Part shown: in pieces, positions 15,506-25,048 of the stretch
Layout of the letters: each line of letters starts with the position of its first letter
How positions within the stretch are numbered: position 1 is the first letter of the stretch
Assembly: GCA_946546945.1 (NCBI GenBank)
Contig: CAMNOU010000011.1
Location: forward strand, 1-64,000
Length of the DNA stretch: 64,000 bases
Direction: 5' to 3'
From: an uncultured Lachnospiraceae bacterium
GTDB taxonomy: Bacteria; Bacillota; Clostridia; Lachnospirales; Lachnospiraceae
Program-made: the position numbers and the translations under genes
Notes under the pieces: generated by a model
The model's database searches: none
What the model saw: the letters and a program-made list of their open reading frames with translations, nothing else
Told to the model about the DNA's origin: nothing

Positions 15506-16504
15506 TTATTCTTTTGTATACTCTGCCAGCATAGAACTCATGAAGCTGTAAAGGGATTTCTTGGATTTTCCTTTTAATACGACCGAGATGACCGGCTCTT
15601 CGTTCTGGCTCCTGCTGTACAGAACCAGGCAATTGCCGGCTTCATCCGTGGTTCCTGTTTTCCCGCCGATGACGGTGATTCCGTCGGGCTCCGGCTGCGT
15701 GCCTGTCAGATACCAGTTCGTGTTATTCCAGGTAGTCACGATGTTTTCACCCGCCTGGTTCTCATAGGATACCTTATAGGATTTTGTCGAGATCAGTTTT
15801 ACAAAATCCTCGTTCTGAAGGGCCGCATTGAACAGCAGATAGAGATCATAGGCGGTGGTATAGTGGTTATCATCATGCAGGCCGCTGGGGTTCACAAAGT
15901 GGGAATCCGTGGCGCCGAGCGCATAGGCTTCCCTGTTCATAAGGTCTGCAAATGCCTCTATGCTGCCGGAGATCCCTTCTGCGATCACATTCGCCGCATC
16001 GTTGCCGCTTGGAAGCATCAGTCCGTACAGAGCATCCTCCATGCGGATCTTGTCTCCCTTTTTCAGACCGCAGACCGATGATGCGGGATGGAGGGAATCT
16101 ATGGCTGTATCCGATACGGTCAGGATGGTATCGGGATTGCCGTATTTTAAGGCAAGAAGCGCCGTAAGGATTTTTGTCGTACTTGCAGGGTATCTTTTTT
16201 CATAGATGTTTTTGGCATAGGAAACCTTTTTGTCATCGATACAGAAGACAGCCGCAGTCTCAACATTTTCATCCGGAAGATCTTCAGACACGGTATTCTC
16301 CTGCCCGCCGACACACAGATCCCTGGAGAAAAAGGCGGCTTCTGTTCCGTCATCCTCTTTCAGATCTTCGATATAGGTATCGGTCGTGTCATAGATCTGA
16401 TAGGCCATGGGCACATCTTCTCTGCTGCCGCCGCATCCGGCCATGAGCATAAGCCCCGTCAGAGCAGCCGGAATCAAAACAGTTAACAGTAATCTTCTTT
16501 TCAT
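15506..16504 (-). CDS. D-alanyl-D-alanine carboxypeptidase, lipoprotein (PBP5/DacF-like)
   Basis: A 332-residue DD-peptidase that trims the terminal D-Ala from peptidoglycan stem peptides. Instead of an ordinary signal it has a lipobox (LMAGCG, Cys24). Catalytic motifs are all present: SxxK at S108-K111 (YPASTTK), SGN at 156-158, KTG at 272-274. The C-terminal part is short, without the second domain or amphipathic anchor of DacA, which fits lipid anchoring. The ATG overlaps the rodA stop (ATGA), so it is the last gene of the elongasome operon. Confidence 0.9.
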   Translation of the reverse strand: MKRRLLLTVLIPAALTGLMLMAGCGGSREDVPMAYQIYDTTDTYIEDLKEDDGTEAAFFSRDLCVGGQENTVSEDLPDENVETAAVFCIDDKKVSYAKNIYEKRYPASTTKILTALLALKYGNPDTILTVSDTAIDSLHPASSVCGLKKGDKIRMEDALYGLMLPSGNDAANVIAEGISGSIEAFADLMNREAYALGATDSHFVNPSGLHDDNHYTTAYDLYLLFNAALQNEDFVKLISTKSYKVSYENQAGENIVTTWNNTNWYLTGTQPEPDGITVIGGKTGTTDEAGNCLVLYSRSQNEEPVISVVLKGKSKKSLYSFMSSMLAEYTKE

Positions 16505-17628
16505 ACGATGTCCTCTTTTCTGTATTTTGTGGTCTGGAGCCCCACATTTAATACCATGCCGATCCCGATGTACAGACTGATCAGGGAAGTCAGTCCATAG
16601 CTGACGAAGGGGAGCGGCAGTCCCGTATTGGGAATCAGTCCTGTGGTAACACTGATATTGATAAAGGACTGAAAACCGATCAGTGCGGCCATCCCGCAGC
16701 AGATCAGCCTTCCGCCGAGATCCTTTGCATTCTTTGCGATCAATATGCATTCGATCACGATCAGGATGACCAGAATCAGAATGACGATAGATCCGACAAA
16801 GCCGAGCTCTTCTCCGACAATGGTAAAAATAAAGTCTGTCTGAGGCTCGGAAATAAAGTTTCCGTTTTTCAGCGAAGTGATGGATGTATTATCCAGTCCC
16901 TTCCCCCAAAGCTGTCCGGATCCGATCGCGATGATGGAATTCTGCTGCTGTCTGGCCAGATCGGGGAATTTGTCCGGGTACTTCCAGGCAAGGATTCGTC
17001 CGTACTGATAAGGCTGAAGGAAAGGCACAGACTCCCGGAGCATCATGATAAACCCGATAATACTGACCGGGATGCCGATTGCCAGCAGTGTGGCAACAAT
17101 TTTATAGCTCAATCCCGCCACGAAGATCATGACCGCGAAAATCAGTGCAAAAATAATCGAAGTGGACAGGTCCGGCTCCAGAAGAATCAATCCGAGCGGA
17201 ATGCCAATGAAAAGAATAGATAAAAACAGGGTCCATACCGTATTCAGTTTTTCCCGGTACCGCATGAAAAAGGCTGCAAAAAAGATGATGATCAGTATTT
17301 TGCAGAACTCGGACGGCTGAAACTGAAATCCCGCGATCTCAATCCATCTTGTCGCAGCGTTGACTTCCTTTCCCACTCCGGGGACCAGGACAAGCCCGAG
17401 AAGAACGACTGTCATCAGATAGAAAATGCGCCTGAATTTCAATATGGAGGTATAGTCAATCAATGATACCACAGTCATCACAGCCAGACCGGCGATAAGT
17501 CCCATGATCTGCTTGCCCTGGACGTCCTGCCTGGCACTGCCGATCACAAGGATTCCGATGATGCAAAGCAGGACGACATAGGCGACCAGACGAAACCGAT
17601 AGTCTCTTAATCTGTATTTTTTTAACAA
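16501..17628 (-). CDS. rodA: rod shape-determining glycosyltransferase RodA
   Basis: A 375-residue SEDS-family membrane protein that polymerises lipid II glycan strands together with its class B PBP. About ten transmembrane segments are visible. SEDS landmarks include WIEIAGFQFQPSEFCKI, the loop GSGQLWGKGLDN and TDFIFTIVGEELGFVGS, and the C-terminal GLPLPFVSYGLTSLI. Directly downstream of mrdA (PBP2), which should be its partner in the elongasome. Confidence 0.93.
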   Translation of the reverse strand: MLKKYRLRDYRFRLVAYVVLLCIIGILVIGSARQDVQGKQIMGLIAGLAVMTVVSLIDYTSILKFRRIFYLMTVVLLGLVLVPGVGKEVNAATRWIEIAGFQFQPSEFCKILIIIFFAAFFMRYREKLNTVWTLFLSILFIGIPLGLILLEPDLSTSIIFALIFAVMIFVAGLSYKIVATLLAIGIPVSIIGFIMMLRESVPFLQPYQYGRILAWKYPDKFPDLARQQQNSIIAIGSGQLWGKGLDNTSITSLKNGNFISEPQTDFIFTIVGEELGFVGSIVILILVILIVIECILIAKNAKDLGGRLICCGMAALIGFQSFINISVTTGLIPNTGLPLPFVSYGLTSLISLYIGIGMVLNVGLQTTKYRKEDIV

Positions 17629-17648
17629 TGTATAATCCTCCGAATAAA

Positions 17649-20489
17649 CTAATCCGCAAACCCGTTGGAAGAATCTCCTACATCTGCCGCTCTCTGATTC
17701 AAAAGCGTCTCCGGCGATTCCTGACCAAAATAATATTTCATCACAGTATCAATAAAATCACAGGCATTTGAGGATGTATAACCGTACGCGATCCTGGTCG
17801 CGACAGCAATCTGCGGCTGGTCGTTCGGTGCAAAACCGACGAATAAAGCATGGTTCGGACGGTCCTCGGATTCCTGCGCGGTACCGGTCTTCCCGGCAAG
17901 CGGTGTCTGCAGGTCGTCAAATTGCTTGTGCTCTTCTACTACCTGGCGCATGCCGGTCTTAATCAGAGACCAGGTGCGCGGGGAAAGGTCGGTGATCGTG
18001 TTCCGGACCTGCGGCTGGTAGGTTTCCAGGACGTTTCCGTCGGAATCGGTCATCTTGTCGAGAAGGGTCAGATCATAGACGGTTCCCTGATTGGCGATCG
18101 CTGCGACATATCTGCAGAGCTGCACGGTGGTAAAGTTGTTATTACTCTGTCCGATCGATGCGCTGACAGGGTATTCGTCTGCAATCTTGGAATTGCCCTC
18201 TGAGATCTCAATATTGGTCTTATCTGCGAATCCGAATTCCTCCGCATATTTTGTGATCCGGGAAAGACCGGTCTGTTCATTGTAGTTTTCGCCGACCAGA
18301 CTGAGGCGGTAGCCGACCTCACAGAAGAAATAGTTGCAGGAATCCCGGATGGCCTTGACAACCGTCTCTGTTCCGTGATTGGAAGGATAGATCCAGCACT
18401 TCAGATTGTAATCCAGCTGATCAAAGATACCTGTATCCACAATTTCCGTCGATTCTGTGATGACGCCCTCGGTCAGCCCGGCTGCGGCGATCAGCATTTT
18501 GTAAGTGGAACCCGGTGCAGTCGTCTGCTGTGTCGCATTATTGTAAAACGGCTTGGATCCATCGGAAAGAAGCTGATTAAAGTAAGCCGAATCCATGGAA
18601 TTTGCGAGACGGTTCGTATCATATCCGGGATAGGAAACACAAGCCAGAAGCTGTCCGTTGTTGGGATCCATAATGACACAGGAACCGGTGCAGGGATCCA
18701 GTGCCAGCTGGGCCGGCGTCAGTTCAAGATTGCTTATTTTCTGCCGCAGGAACGTATAGGCGCTCCTGGATCCGTCTCTTAAAGCGGCTTCTGTCTCTGC
18801 ATCTTCCGGTAAGACGCCCTGTTCAAACAGGATCATACAAAGCGAGGAGCCGGAGATCCGGTCACTGTAGATCAGATATTTATAAATGATCTTGTCAAAT
18901 GCGCTGCCCGAAGTCAGGTGCTGCATAATATAGGCCACCAGTTCTTTATAGATTTCCTCCGTGTCGGCATATCGTTCCGGGATCTCAAGTTCTGTGATAT
19001 TGACCCACGAGGAATCGATGGCGTGCATCAGATACTCTTTGACAGAAACCTTCCCCTGCCGCCAGTTCAGATAGGTCTCATCCGATGTATCTACGGCGCC
19101 GGCATCAAAGACCTCCATATTCTGCAGGTAAGAAACGATATAGGAATGATAGTCTTTGAGGTCATCTGCCTGATCCTGATAAGGAGTATCGCTGTACAGC
19201 GAGGACTCCACCATTTCCAGGGCGGATTCCTTATAGGACGCGAAAACAGAATAGACATCCGCAGAGACCGTACCGCCATCCGCTGAAGCCAGATCATCAA
19301 TCGAGATGACCCCGTTTTCGATCAGTGCATTGTATACCATATAAATCGGGATATTCAGACTGTAGTCATCCCGCTCTTTTGTATTCGCAATCTTGGAAAG
19401 CAGGATGCCTGCCAGCTCCTGCTCCAGGAGATGATAGACAGCAGTCTGCAGTGTCGAATCGATAGACAGGTAAATGTCTTTTCCGGCAGACGGCTGTGTC
19501 TGATCTTTGACTTCGAGGATTTTTCCTACGTTATTTACATAGACCGTTTCGCGGCCCTTGGTCCCCTGCAGATCCAGCTCCATCACCTGTTCGATGCCGG
19601 CTTTTCCGATGGTATCGTTCAGCGTATAGCTATCATCCTGAGCGGAAAGCGTATTGTATTCATCGACGGAGATCTTGCCGGTATAACCGATGATATGAGA
19701 GAAATACTCCGGCATATCATATACTCTTTTCGTGTCTTCGCGCACTCCCACGCCCTGCAGCTCATAGCTGTGCTCTTCGATCATGGCCACGGTGACTTCC
19801 GATACATCATGCGCGATATCGGTGGCGATATATTTCTGATAGGAATTCAGCGAAAGCGCATAGCGGATCGCGGCAATCTGGTAGGACCGGTACAGACTGT
19901 ATTTTTCCTGATCAATGGAAAAACGGTCGATCAGATAAGAGAGGATCTGCTGCGGCTCTGCCTTGGCTTCATCGTATCCGAGCTTCGGGTTCACGCGAAG
20001 GTCGGCGACCGATGCACGGCCGAAGATATCGCGCCGGAATCCCTGCAGGGCTGTGCCGGAAACGGTAAACTGAAGTTCGCCGGTGGCCGGATCCATATAC
20101 AGATCGAGCGTATTTAAGACGCTGTCCCCGTTTTTTTCAATCATGTCAATGAGCCGGCTGATTTCCTCATTCAGCAGCTCTGCTTTTTCATCGTTGTCCG
20201 CGTAGGTACCGCTGTCCTCCAGTGAAATCGTATAGGAAAGCTCATTGTGCGCCAGCAGGACCCCATTGCGGTCATAGATATTGCCGCGGGTACCGTCCAT
20301 CAGAATCTCTTTCTCAATGCTCATCGTATAATTGTTCAGATAATCTTTCCCGTTCACGATCTGAAGTGTGAACAAATGCTGCGCAATCATTAAGAATACG
20401 ACAATCATGACGATTCCGAGAACAAAAAGACGCGATTTTATAATCTTTATAAGCACTTCTTTCAGATAATTAAACAAATTTTGCCGCAC
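17649..20489 (-). CDS. mrdA: penicillin-binding protein 2 (elongasome transpeptidase), enlarged
   Basis: A 946-residue class B PBP that cross-links peptidoglycan with RodA. One N-terminal membrane helix (about 19-42), a pedestal domain (about 50-350) and a C-terminal transpeptidase domain with S661 in GSTYK, the SCN triad (RDSCNYFF) and KTGTAQ. Usual PBP2 is 600-700 residues. The extra length is a mostly helical, acidic segment of roughly 250 residues (about 355-610) between pedestal and transpeptidase domain, with no motif I recognise. The start overlaps the mreD end by 20 bases, showing translational coupling. Confidence 0.92.
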   Translation of the reverse strand: MRQNLFNYLKEVLIKIIKSRLFVLGIVMIVVFLMIAQHLFTLQIVNGKDYLNNYTMSIEKEILMDGTRGNIYDRNGVLLAHNELSYTISLEDSGTYADNDEKAELLNEEISRLIDMIEKNGDSVLNTLDLYMDPATGELQFTVSGTALQGFRRDIFGRASVADLRVNPKLGYDEAKAEPQQILSYLIDRFSIDQEKYSLYRSYQIAAIRYALSLNSYQKYIATDIAHDVSEVTVAMIEEHSYELQGVGVREDTKRVYDMPEYFSHIIGYTGKISVDEYNTLSAQDDSYTLNDTIGKAGIEQVMELDLQGTKGRETVYVNNVGKILEVKDQTQPSAGKDIYLSIDSTLQTAVYHLLEQELAGILLSKIANTKERDDYSLNIPIYMVYNALIENGVISIDDLASADGGTVSADVYSVFASYKESALEMVESSLYSDTPYQDQADDLKDYHSYIVSYLQNMEVFDAGAVDTSDETYLNWRQGKVSVKEYLMHAIDSSWVNITELEIPERYADTEEIYKELVAYIMQHLTSGSAFDKIIYKYLIYSDRISGSSLCMILFEQGVLPEDAETEAALRDGSRSAYTFLRQKISNLELTPAQLALDPCTGSCVIMDPNNGQLLACVSYPGYDTNRLANSMDSAYFNQLLSDGSKPFYNNATQQTTAPGSTYKMLIAAAGLTEGVITESTEIVDTGIFDQLDYNLKCWIYPSNHGTETVVKAIRDSCNYFFCEVGYRLSLVGENYNEQTGLSRITKYAEEFGFADKTNIEISEGNSKIADEYPVSASIGQSNNNFTTVQLCRYVAAIANQGTVYDLTLLDKMTDSDGNVLETYQPQVRNTITDLSPRTWSLIKTGMRQVVEEHKQFDDLQTPLAGKTGTAQESEDRPNHALFVGFAPNDQPQIAVATRIAYGYTSSNACDFIDTVMKYYFGQESPETLLNQRAADVGDSSNGFAD

Positions 20490-20991
20490 TCCTTTTCTCG
20501 ATCTCTTCCAGCTTCTGATTGATCTTTAACAAAATGAAATAAAGCAGGATAGAGATGACCATAGTATAGACCAGTTCCGGCAGAATGATATGGAGCAGGT
20601 AATAACCAAAACTGAACCGGCCTCTGAACCAGAACAAGATAAAAAATGTCAGAAGATTGCAGCCGAAATCGCTCAGCGCAATCAGCACGATCGGAAGCCG
20701 GACATCGTCCGGGAAAAAGATCCGCTTGAATAAGCCGTTAAAATAGCCGATGAACATATAGATCAGCGCGTAAAAACCGAGAACGCCTCCAAACAGCAGA
20801 TCGATCAGAAGTCCGCAGAAGAAACCTGTGAACAGACCTTCCTTCTTCCCGCGCATGAATCCGAATGCAGCTGTCACAACGATCAGAAGATTCGGAGATA
20901 CATTCGCAATATTCAGGGCTTTAAATACGGTACATTGTAAAAGGAAGCAGACAATGATCACTGCTGCGATAACCAGTTTACGCCTCATCAT
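20470..20991 (-). CDS. mreD: rod shape-determining protein MreD
   Basis: A 173-residue integral membrane protein with five or six hydrophobic spans, the usual size for MreD. It begins with a basic stretch then VIAAVIIVCFLLQCTVF and contains NVSPNLLIVVTAAFGFMRGKKEGLFTGFFCGLLID, the most conserved MreD region. It links MreC to the cytoplasmic MreB filament and the RodA-PBP2 complex. One base separates its ATG from the mreC stop. Confidence 0.88.
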   Translation of the reverse strand: MMRRKLVIAAVIIVCFLLQCTVFKALNIANVSPNLLIVVTAAFGFMRGKKEGLFTGFFCGLLIDLLFGGVLGFYALIYMFIGYFNGLFKRIFFPDDVRLPIVLIALSDFGCNLLTFFILFWFRGRFSFGYYLLHIILPELVYTMVISILLYFILLKINQKLEEIEKRSAAKFV

Positions 20992-21861
20992 CTACTCCCC
21001 CCTGTTTTCCGTTTCTGATGCCTTCGTCTGAAGGATAACAAACACCCTATCCATATGTTCAAAATCAACGATTGTGGCGATTTTTCCGGATTTTGTCAGA
21101 TGATTCGGATCATCGTTCACTTCCGTGATATATCCGACAGGAATCCCGCCCAGATACAGATCACTGATGTTGGAGGTGACGATCTGGTTGCCCGGTGAAG
21201 TCGTGTTGTCTTTATCGGTAAGGTCCGAGAAATTGATCAGACCGCTCTCATTCATGGACTTCAGGCTGCCGCTGACAATGCAGAGATTGTCGTTGGTCAG
21301 GTCTTTACAGCTGATATTGGTGGTATCGTCGATCACGGAACGAACAGACGCATAATTGGGTCCTGCTTCCGTTACAATACCGGCCAGCCCGCCGTCAGCG
21401 ATGACATTCATGCCTTCTGTGATGCCGTCCCGGCTGCCTTTGTCGATCAGAAAAGAGGAAAACCAGTTCCCGGAATCTTTGCCGATAATGCGGGCAGCGA
21501 CTTTGTCATAGTCAGAATACATCGTATCCATTTCATACAGCTCCTTCAGTGAAGAAAGCTCTTTTTCATCGAACTGGACCTGGTTCAGCTCTGCTCTCGC
21601 ATCTGCAAGTTCCTTCCGCAGTTCCTGATTCTCCTGCTGAAGTTTTTCTCTGGATTCAAAGCTGCCGCGCAGATCGGTCAGTGCGGATCCGACGATATTG
21701 ATCCCCTTCTGCATGGGTATGATGACATAACCGATGGCTGTATTGACCTGTGCGGAAGGAATCACGTTCCGAAAGCTTCCGATAATGATCACGAGACAGA
21801 ATACGGACATGATCAGCAATATATATTTTGCGGGAATTCGGTTTTTCTTTTTATGTTTCAT
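20992..21861 (-). CDS. mreC: rod shape-determining protein MreC
   Basis: A 289-residue bitopic protein. One N-terminal membrane helix (about 12-30), then a coiled coil (about 70-105, REKLQQENQELRKELADARAELNQ) and the double beta-barrel extracellular domain (VIGKDSGNWFSSFLIDKGSRDGI, then GGLAGIVTEAGPNYASVRSVID). MreC forms filaments or dimers that activate PBP2. Upstream of mreD in the canonical mreBCD order. Confidence 0.93.
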   Translation of the reverse strand: MKHKKKNRIPAKYILLIMSVFCLVIIIGSFRNVIPSAQVNTAIGYVIIPMQKGINIVGSALTDLRGSFESREKLQQENQELRKELADARAELNQVQFDEKELSSLKELYEMDTMYSDYDKVAARIIGKDSGNWFSSFLIDKGSRDGITEGMNVIADGGLAGIVTEAGPNYASVRSVIDDTTNISCKDLTNDNLCIVSGSLKSMNESGLINFSDLTDKDNTTSPGNQIVTSNISDLYLGGIPVGYITEVNDDPNHLTKSGKIATIVDFEHMDRVFVILQTKASETENRGE

Positions 21862-21877
21862 AAATCATATGCCTCTG

Positions 21878-22891
21878 TTATCTGAAAATTCGGGTATTCA
21901 AACTGTAGGCCAGATGCTTGAACTTATTGTCTGCCGCAATAAGGCTCAGTCCTTTCACAACCGATGTTTCCGGCTCATCAAAGGTGTTGACCGGGATACT
22001 GACGGTCTGTGACAGAAGCTTGTCCATGCTCTGCAGACGGGAGCCTCCTCCGGTGAGATAGATGCCGGAACGGATGATATCCTTCGCGATCTCAGGGGGA
22101 GTATTCTCAAGGATGCTGCGCACTTCATCGCAGAGTGCGGACAAGGGTTCTTTGATGGCTTCACAGACAGCGGACGCATCCAGGTCCATCTGTGCGGGAA
22201 GACCACTGACAATATCTCTTCCGATTACCCTGCTCTTCCTTGCCGGAATGCCGGATGCGCTGCCGATGCTTTCTTTCAGCTGGGAAGCGCTCTTTTTCCC
22301 GATCATCAGGTTATAATGTTTGCGGATGTACGCGGCGATCGCTTCATCCAGACGGTTTCCGCCGGTGTGCAGCATGGTGCCGAGCACCAGCCCTCCCAGG
22401 GAAAGAACGGAAATCTCCGTCGTATCCGCGCCGATATCAACGACAAGCGAGCCTGACGGTCCGGTAACGTCCAGTCCCATCCCGGCAGCAGCCGCTACGG
22501 GTTTGTCGCACAGAAAAACGGCCCTCGGCTTCAAACGGCTTTTGGCAAACAGATCATGGAATGCTCTCTTCTGCACCTCCGTAATCCCTGTCGGGACGGC
22601 AACGAGAAACTCCGATCCGCGGATGCGGCCTCTGGCATGGATTTCCAGGAGTTCCTGGATCAGTGCCTGAAGATGGTCATAATCGGCGATCATTCCGCCT
22701 GAGACCGGAAAAGATACCTCGATCGAATCGGGTGCTTTTTCAAACATATCATAGGCTCTGTCTCCGCAGGCGTATAACTGGTTGCGGTTAATAACTGCAA
22801 TGGTGTTTTTCTCCATCACGATCTTGTCCGCGTGCCGGTTATAGAATTTCAAATTGCAGGTGCCCAGATCAAATCCGTAAATATTTGCCAT
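21878..22891 (-). CDS. mreB: actin-like rod shape protein MreB
   Basis: A 337-residue bacterial actin that organises lateral wall synthesis. Nucleotide-binding motifs are visible: phosphate 1 GFDLGTCNLKFY, connect 1, phosphate 2 VVDIGADTTEISVLSLGG, and adenosine motif IYLTGGGSRL. The N-terminal phosphate loop reads GTCN rather than the common GTAN, and the chain is more diverged than MreB/Mbl of Bacillus, so it may be a lineage-specific MreB. Position before mreC supports the call. Confidence 0.9.
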   Translation of the reverse strand: MANIYGFDLGTCNLKFYNRHADKIVMEKNTIAVINRNQLYACGDRAYDMFEKAPDSIEVSFPVSGGMIADYDHLQALIQELLEIHARGRIRGSEFLVAVPTGITEVQKRAFHDLFAKSRLKPRAVFLCDKPVAAAAGMGLDVTGPSGSLVVDIGADTTEISVLSLGGLVLGTMLHTGGNRLDEAIAAYIRKHYNLMIGKKSASQLKESIGSASGIPARKSRVIGRDIVSGLPAQMDLDASAVCEAIKEPLSALCDEVRSILENTPPEIAKDIIRSGIYLTGGGSRLQSMDKLLSQTVSIPVNTFDEPETSVVKGLSLIAADNKFKHLAYSLNTRIFR

Positions 22892-22904
22892 ATCAAGTAT
22901 CCTT

Positions 22905-23597
22905 TCACATCAGTATGTTCTGCTCGCGAAAACTGAAGTAACAGTTGTCGCCGATAATAATGTGATCCATCAGGGGTATGCCAATCAGTTCTCCGCACTC
23001 TCTGATTCGGGCGGTGACCCGGATGTCTTCGCCGCTCGGCTCCGGAATCCCGCTTGGATGATTGTGCAGGAGGACGATATACTCTGCTTTATTTTTCAGA
23101 GCCGTCTTGAACACCTCCTGCGGCGTGACCAGGGACGCGTTCGATGTGCCGAGGGAAATCAGCTCATCGCCGAGCAGCATGTTTTTCCGGTCAAACATGG
23201 CAAGGATCAGGTTCTCTTTTTCCTCATGGCGCATACGCTCCATATAAAACATGGCGATATCTTTCGGATTTCCCATCACACAGTCAGCCGCGCGCCTGCA
23301 GGAGGCGATCCTTTTTGCCAGCTCACCCGCGCATTTTAACTGGACTGCCTTGACCCGGCCGACGCCGTGAATCTTCATCAGATCCTCCAGACTCATGCGG
23401 ATCAGATTCAGCAGTCCGTCCGGCCCTGCCGACAGTATCCGGCCGGCAAGATCCGTGCTTTTTTCGCCTGATGAGCCGGTGCGGATAATCACACTGATCA
23501 GTTCGGAATCCGACAAAACGCCGGGACCGTACTGCATACACTTCTCATAGGGGCGGTCCTGACTGGGAAGTTCTTTCATCGTTAAATGATTTTTCAT
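22905..23597 (-). CDS. radC: RadC/JAB1-MPN family DNA-associated protein
   Basis: A 230-residue protein with an N-terminal helix-hairpin-helix part (DLMKIHGVGRVKAVQLKC, about 70-90) and a C-terminal JAMM metalloprotease fold whose ligands are intact (LLHNHPSG, SGEDIRVT). Despite the old name, a repair role is not established. It is the first gene of the mreBCD operon, an arrangement shared with Bacillus, and is preceded by a promoter at 23640-23668. Confidence 0.92.
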   Translation of the reverse strand: MKNHLTMKELPSQDRPYEKCMQYGPGVLSDSELISVIIRTGSSGEKSTDLAGRILSAGPDGLLNLIRMSLEDLMKIHGVGRVKAVQLKCAGELAKRIASCRRAADCVMGNPKDIAMFYMERMRHEEKENLILAMFDRKNMLLGDELISLGTSNASLVTPQEVFKTALKNKAEYIVLLHNHPSGIPEPSGEDIRVTARIRECGELIGIPLMDHIIIGDNCYFSFREQNILM

Positions 23598-23639
23598 GGT
23601 ATGTCCTTCCTACTCTCTCTGTCAGACGGACACTTAATC

Positions 23640-23668
23640 ATGATAACATAAATCATTTTTCCTGTACA
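23640..23668 (-). promoter_or_regulatory. sigma-A promoter for the radC-mreBCD-mrdA-rodA operon
   Basis: On the - strand TGTACA, a 17-base spacer and TATCAT with an extended -10 TG. It lies about 45 bases before the radC ATG in a 146-base gap that otherwise holds only A/T-rich sequence. Confidence 0.55.
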
Positions 23669-23743
23669 CAAAAAACGAGTGAACTTTTTGTATTATTATC
23701 TTAAGTTTTTGTTAAAAAATTTGTTTGTTTCAGGCGATAAGAA

Positions 23744-25048
23744 TCAGAGTATCAGCTTCTCTTTGCTCACCACGCCCGCCTCGATCAGCTTCTGCAGAGA
23801 CATCAGGATGCCGAGCTTCGCGTGATACCAGGTAAGTCCTCCCTGGAAATAAACGGCATAGGGAGGCTTGATCGGCCCGTCAGCGCTCAGTTCAATGGAG
23901 GAACCCTGTACGAAGGCGCCTGCTGCCATAATGACCTGACTGTCATATCCCGGCATATCCCATGGCTCCGGGGTAACATAGGCGTCCACGGGAGCAGCCG
24001 CCTGAATGCCCCGGCAGAAAGCAATGACGCCCTCTGCGCTTCCCAGAGTGACGGCCTGAATAATGTCATGTCTGGATTCATCTGCGGAAGGAACGACCGG
24101 GAATCCCAGACGCTCATAAATATTTGCCGCAAAGATAGCCCCCTTTAAGGCCCCGCTGACGACCATCGGCGCCTGGAAGAGACCCTGATAAAAAGAGGAA
24201 ATAACGCCGAGGGATGCGCCCACTTCCTTCCCGAGGCCGGGGGAAGTCAGACGGAAAGCAGCGTTTTCGACACACTCCTTTTTCCCGACGATATAGCCGC
24301 CGATGGGGGCCAGGCCTCCGCCGGGGTTTTTAATCAGGGAACCGACGATCATGTCTGCTCCGACATCAAGCGGTTCCTGTTCTTCCACAAATTCTCCGTA
24401 GCAATTATCGACCATGCAGATCAGATCCGGCTTCACGGATTTTACAAAATGAATCAGCTCTCCGATCTGTTTTACAGAGAAGGAAGGTCTGGTGTCATAT
24501 CCTTTTGACCGCTGGATCGTTACAAGCTTTGTTTTTTCATTGATCAGACTGCGGATTTTTTCATAGTCAAAATCCCGGTGATCAATCAGATCCGCCTGTC
24601 GGTAGGTGATTCCGTATTCTGCCAGAGAGCCCCGCGAAGGGCGGATCCCGATGACTTCTTCCAGTGTGTCGTAGGGTTTTCCCGCCGGTGAAAGCAGTTC
24701 ATCCCCGGGCCGCAGATTGGACATCAGCGCCAGAGCCAGCGCGTGCGTCCCGCATGTGATCTGAGGGCGGACCAGAGCCGCCTCCCCGTGGAAACATTCC
24801 GCATAGACCTCTTCCAGCGTATCCCTTCCGTAATCATTGTAACCGTATCCGGTCGTCGACTGGAAACATTCGGCACTGACTCTCTTTTTCTGCATTGCCG
24901 CGATGACCTTCATCTGATTGTATTCCGCAGTCCGGTCGATCCGGGCGAATCGTTCCTGTAAATTCTTTTCGATCTGTTCTCCATAATGATACACCTCGGA
25001 AGAGATTCCCATGGAGAGATATTGTTGTCTGATTATTTCATCTGTCAT
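23744..25048 (-). CDS. methionine gamma-lyase family PLP protein (YnbB/aluminium-resistance-like)
   Basis: A 434-residue fold-type I pyridoxal phosphate enzyme. GYGYNDYGRDTLEEVYAECF and PQITCGTHALALALMSNLRPGDELL are typical of the family named after the aluminium-resistance gene product and YnbB. The PLP lysine is most likely in VGSLIKNPGGG. Related proteins are predicted C-S lyases acting on cysteine or methionine derivatives; the natural substrate is not known. It overlaps miaA by 4 bases, a neighbourhood seen in other Firmicutes. Confidence 0.85.
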   Translation of the reverse strand: MTDEIIRQQYLSMGISSEVYHYGEQIEKNLQERFARIDRTAEYNQMKVIAAMQKKRVSAECFQSTTGYGYNDYGRDTLEEVYAECFHGEAALVRPQITCGTHALALALMSNLRPGDELLSPAGKPYDTLEEVIGIRPSRGSLAEYGITYRQADLIDHRDFDYEKIRSLINEKTKLVTIQRSKGYDTRPSFSVKQIGELIHFVKSVKPDLICMVDNCYGEFVEEQEPLDVGADMIVGSLIKNPGGGLAPIGGYIVGKKECVENAAFRLTSPGLGKEVGASLGVISSFYQGLFQAPMVVSGALKGAIFAANIYERLGFPVVPSADESRHDIIQAVTLGSAEGVIAFCRGIQAAAPVDAYVTPEPWDMPGYDSQVIMAAGAFVQGSSIELSADGPIKPPYAVYFQGGLTWYHAKLGILMSLQKLIEAGVVSKEKLIL

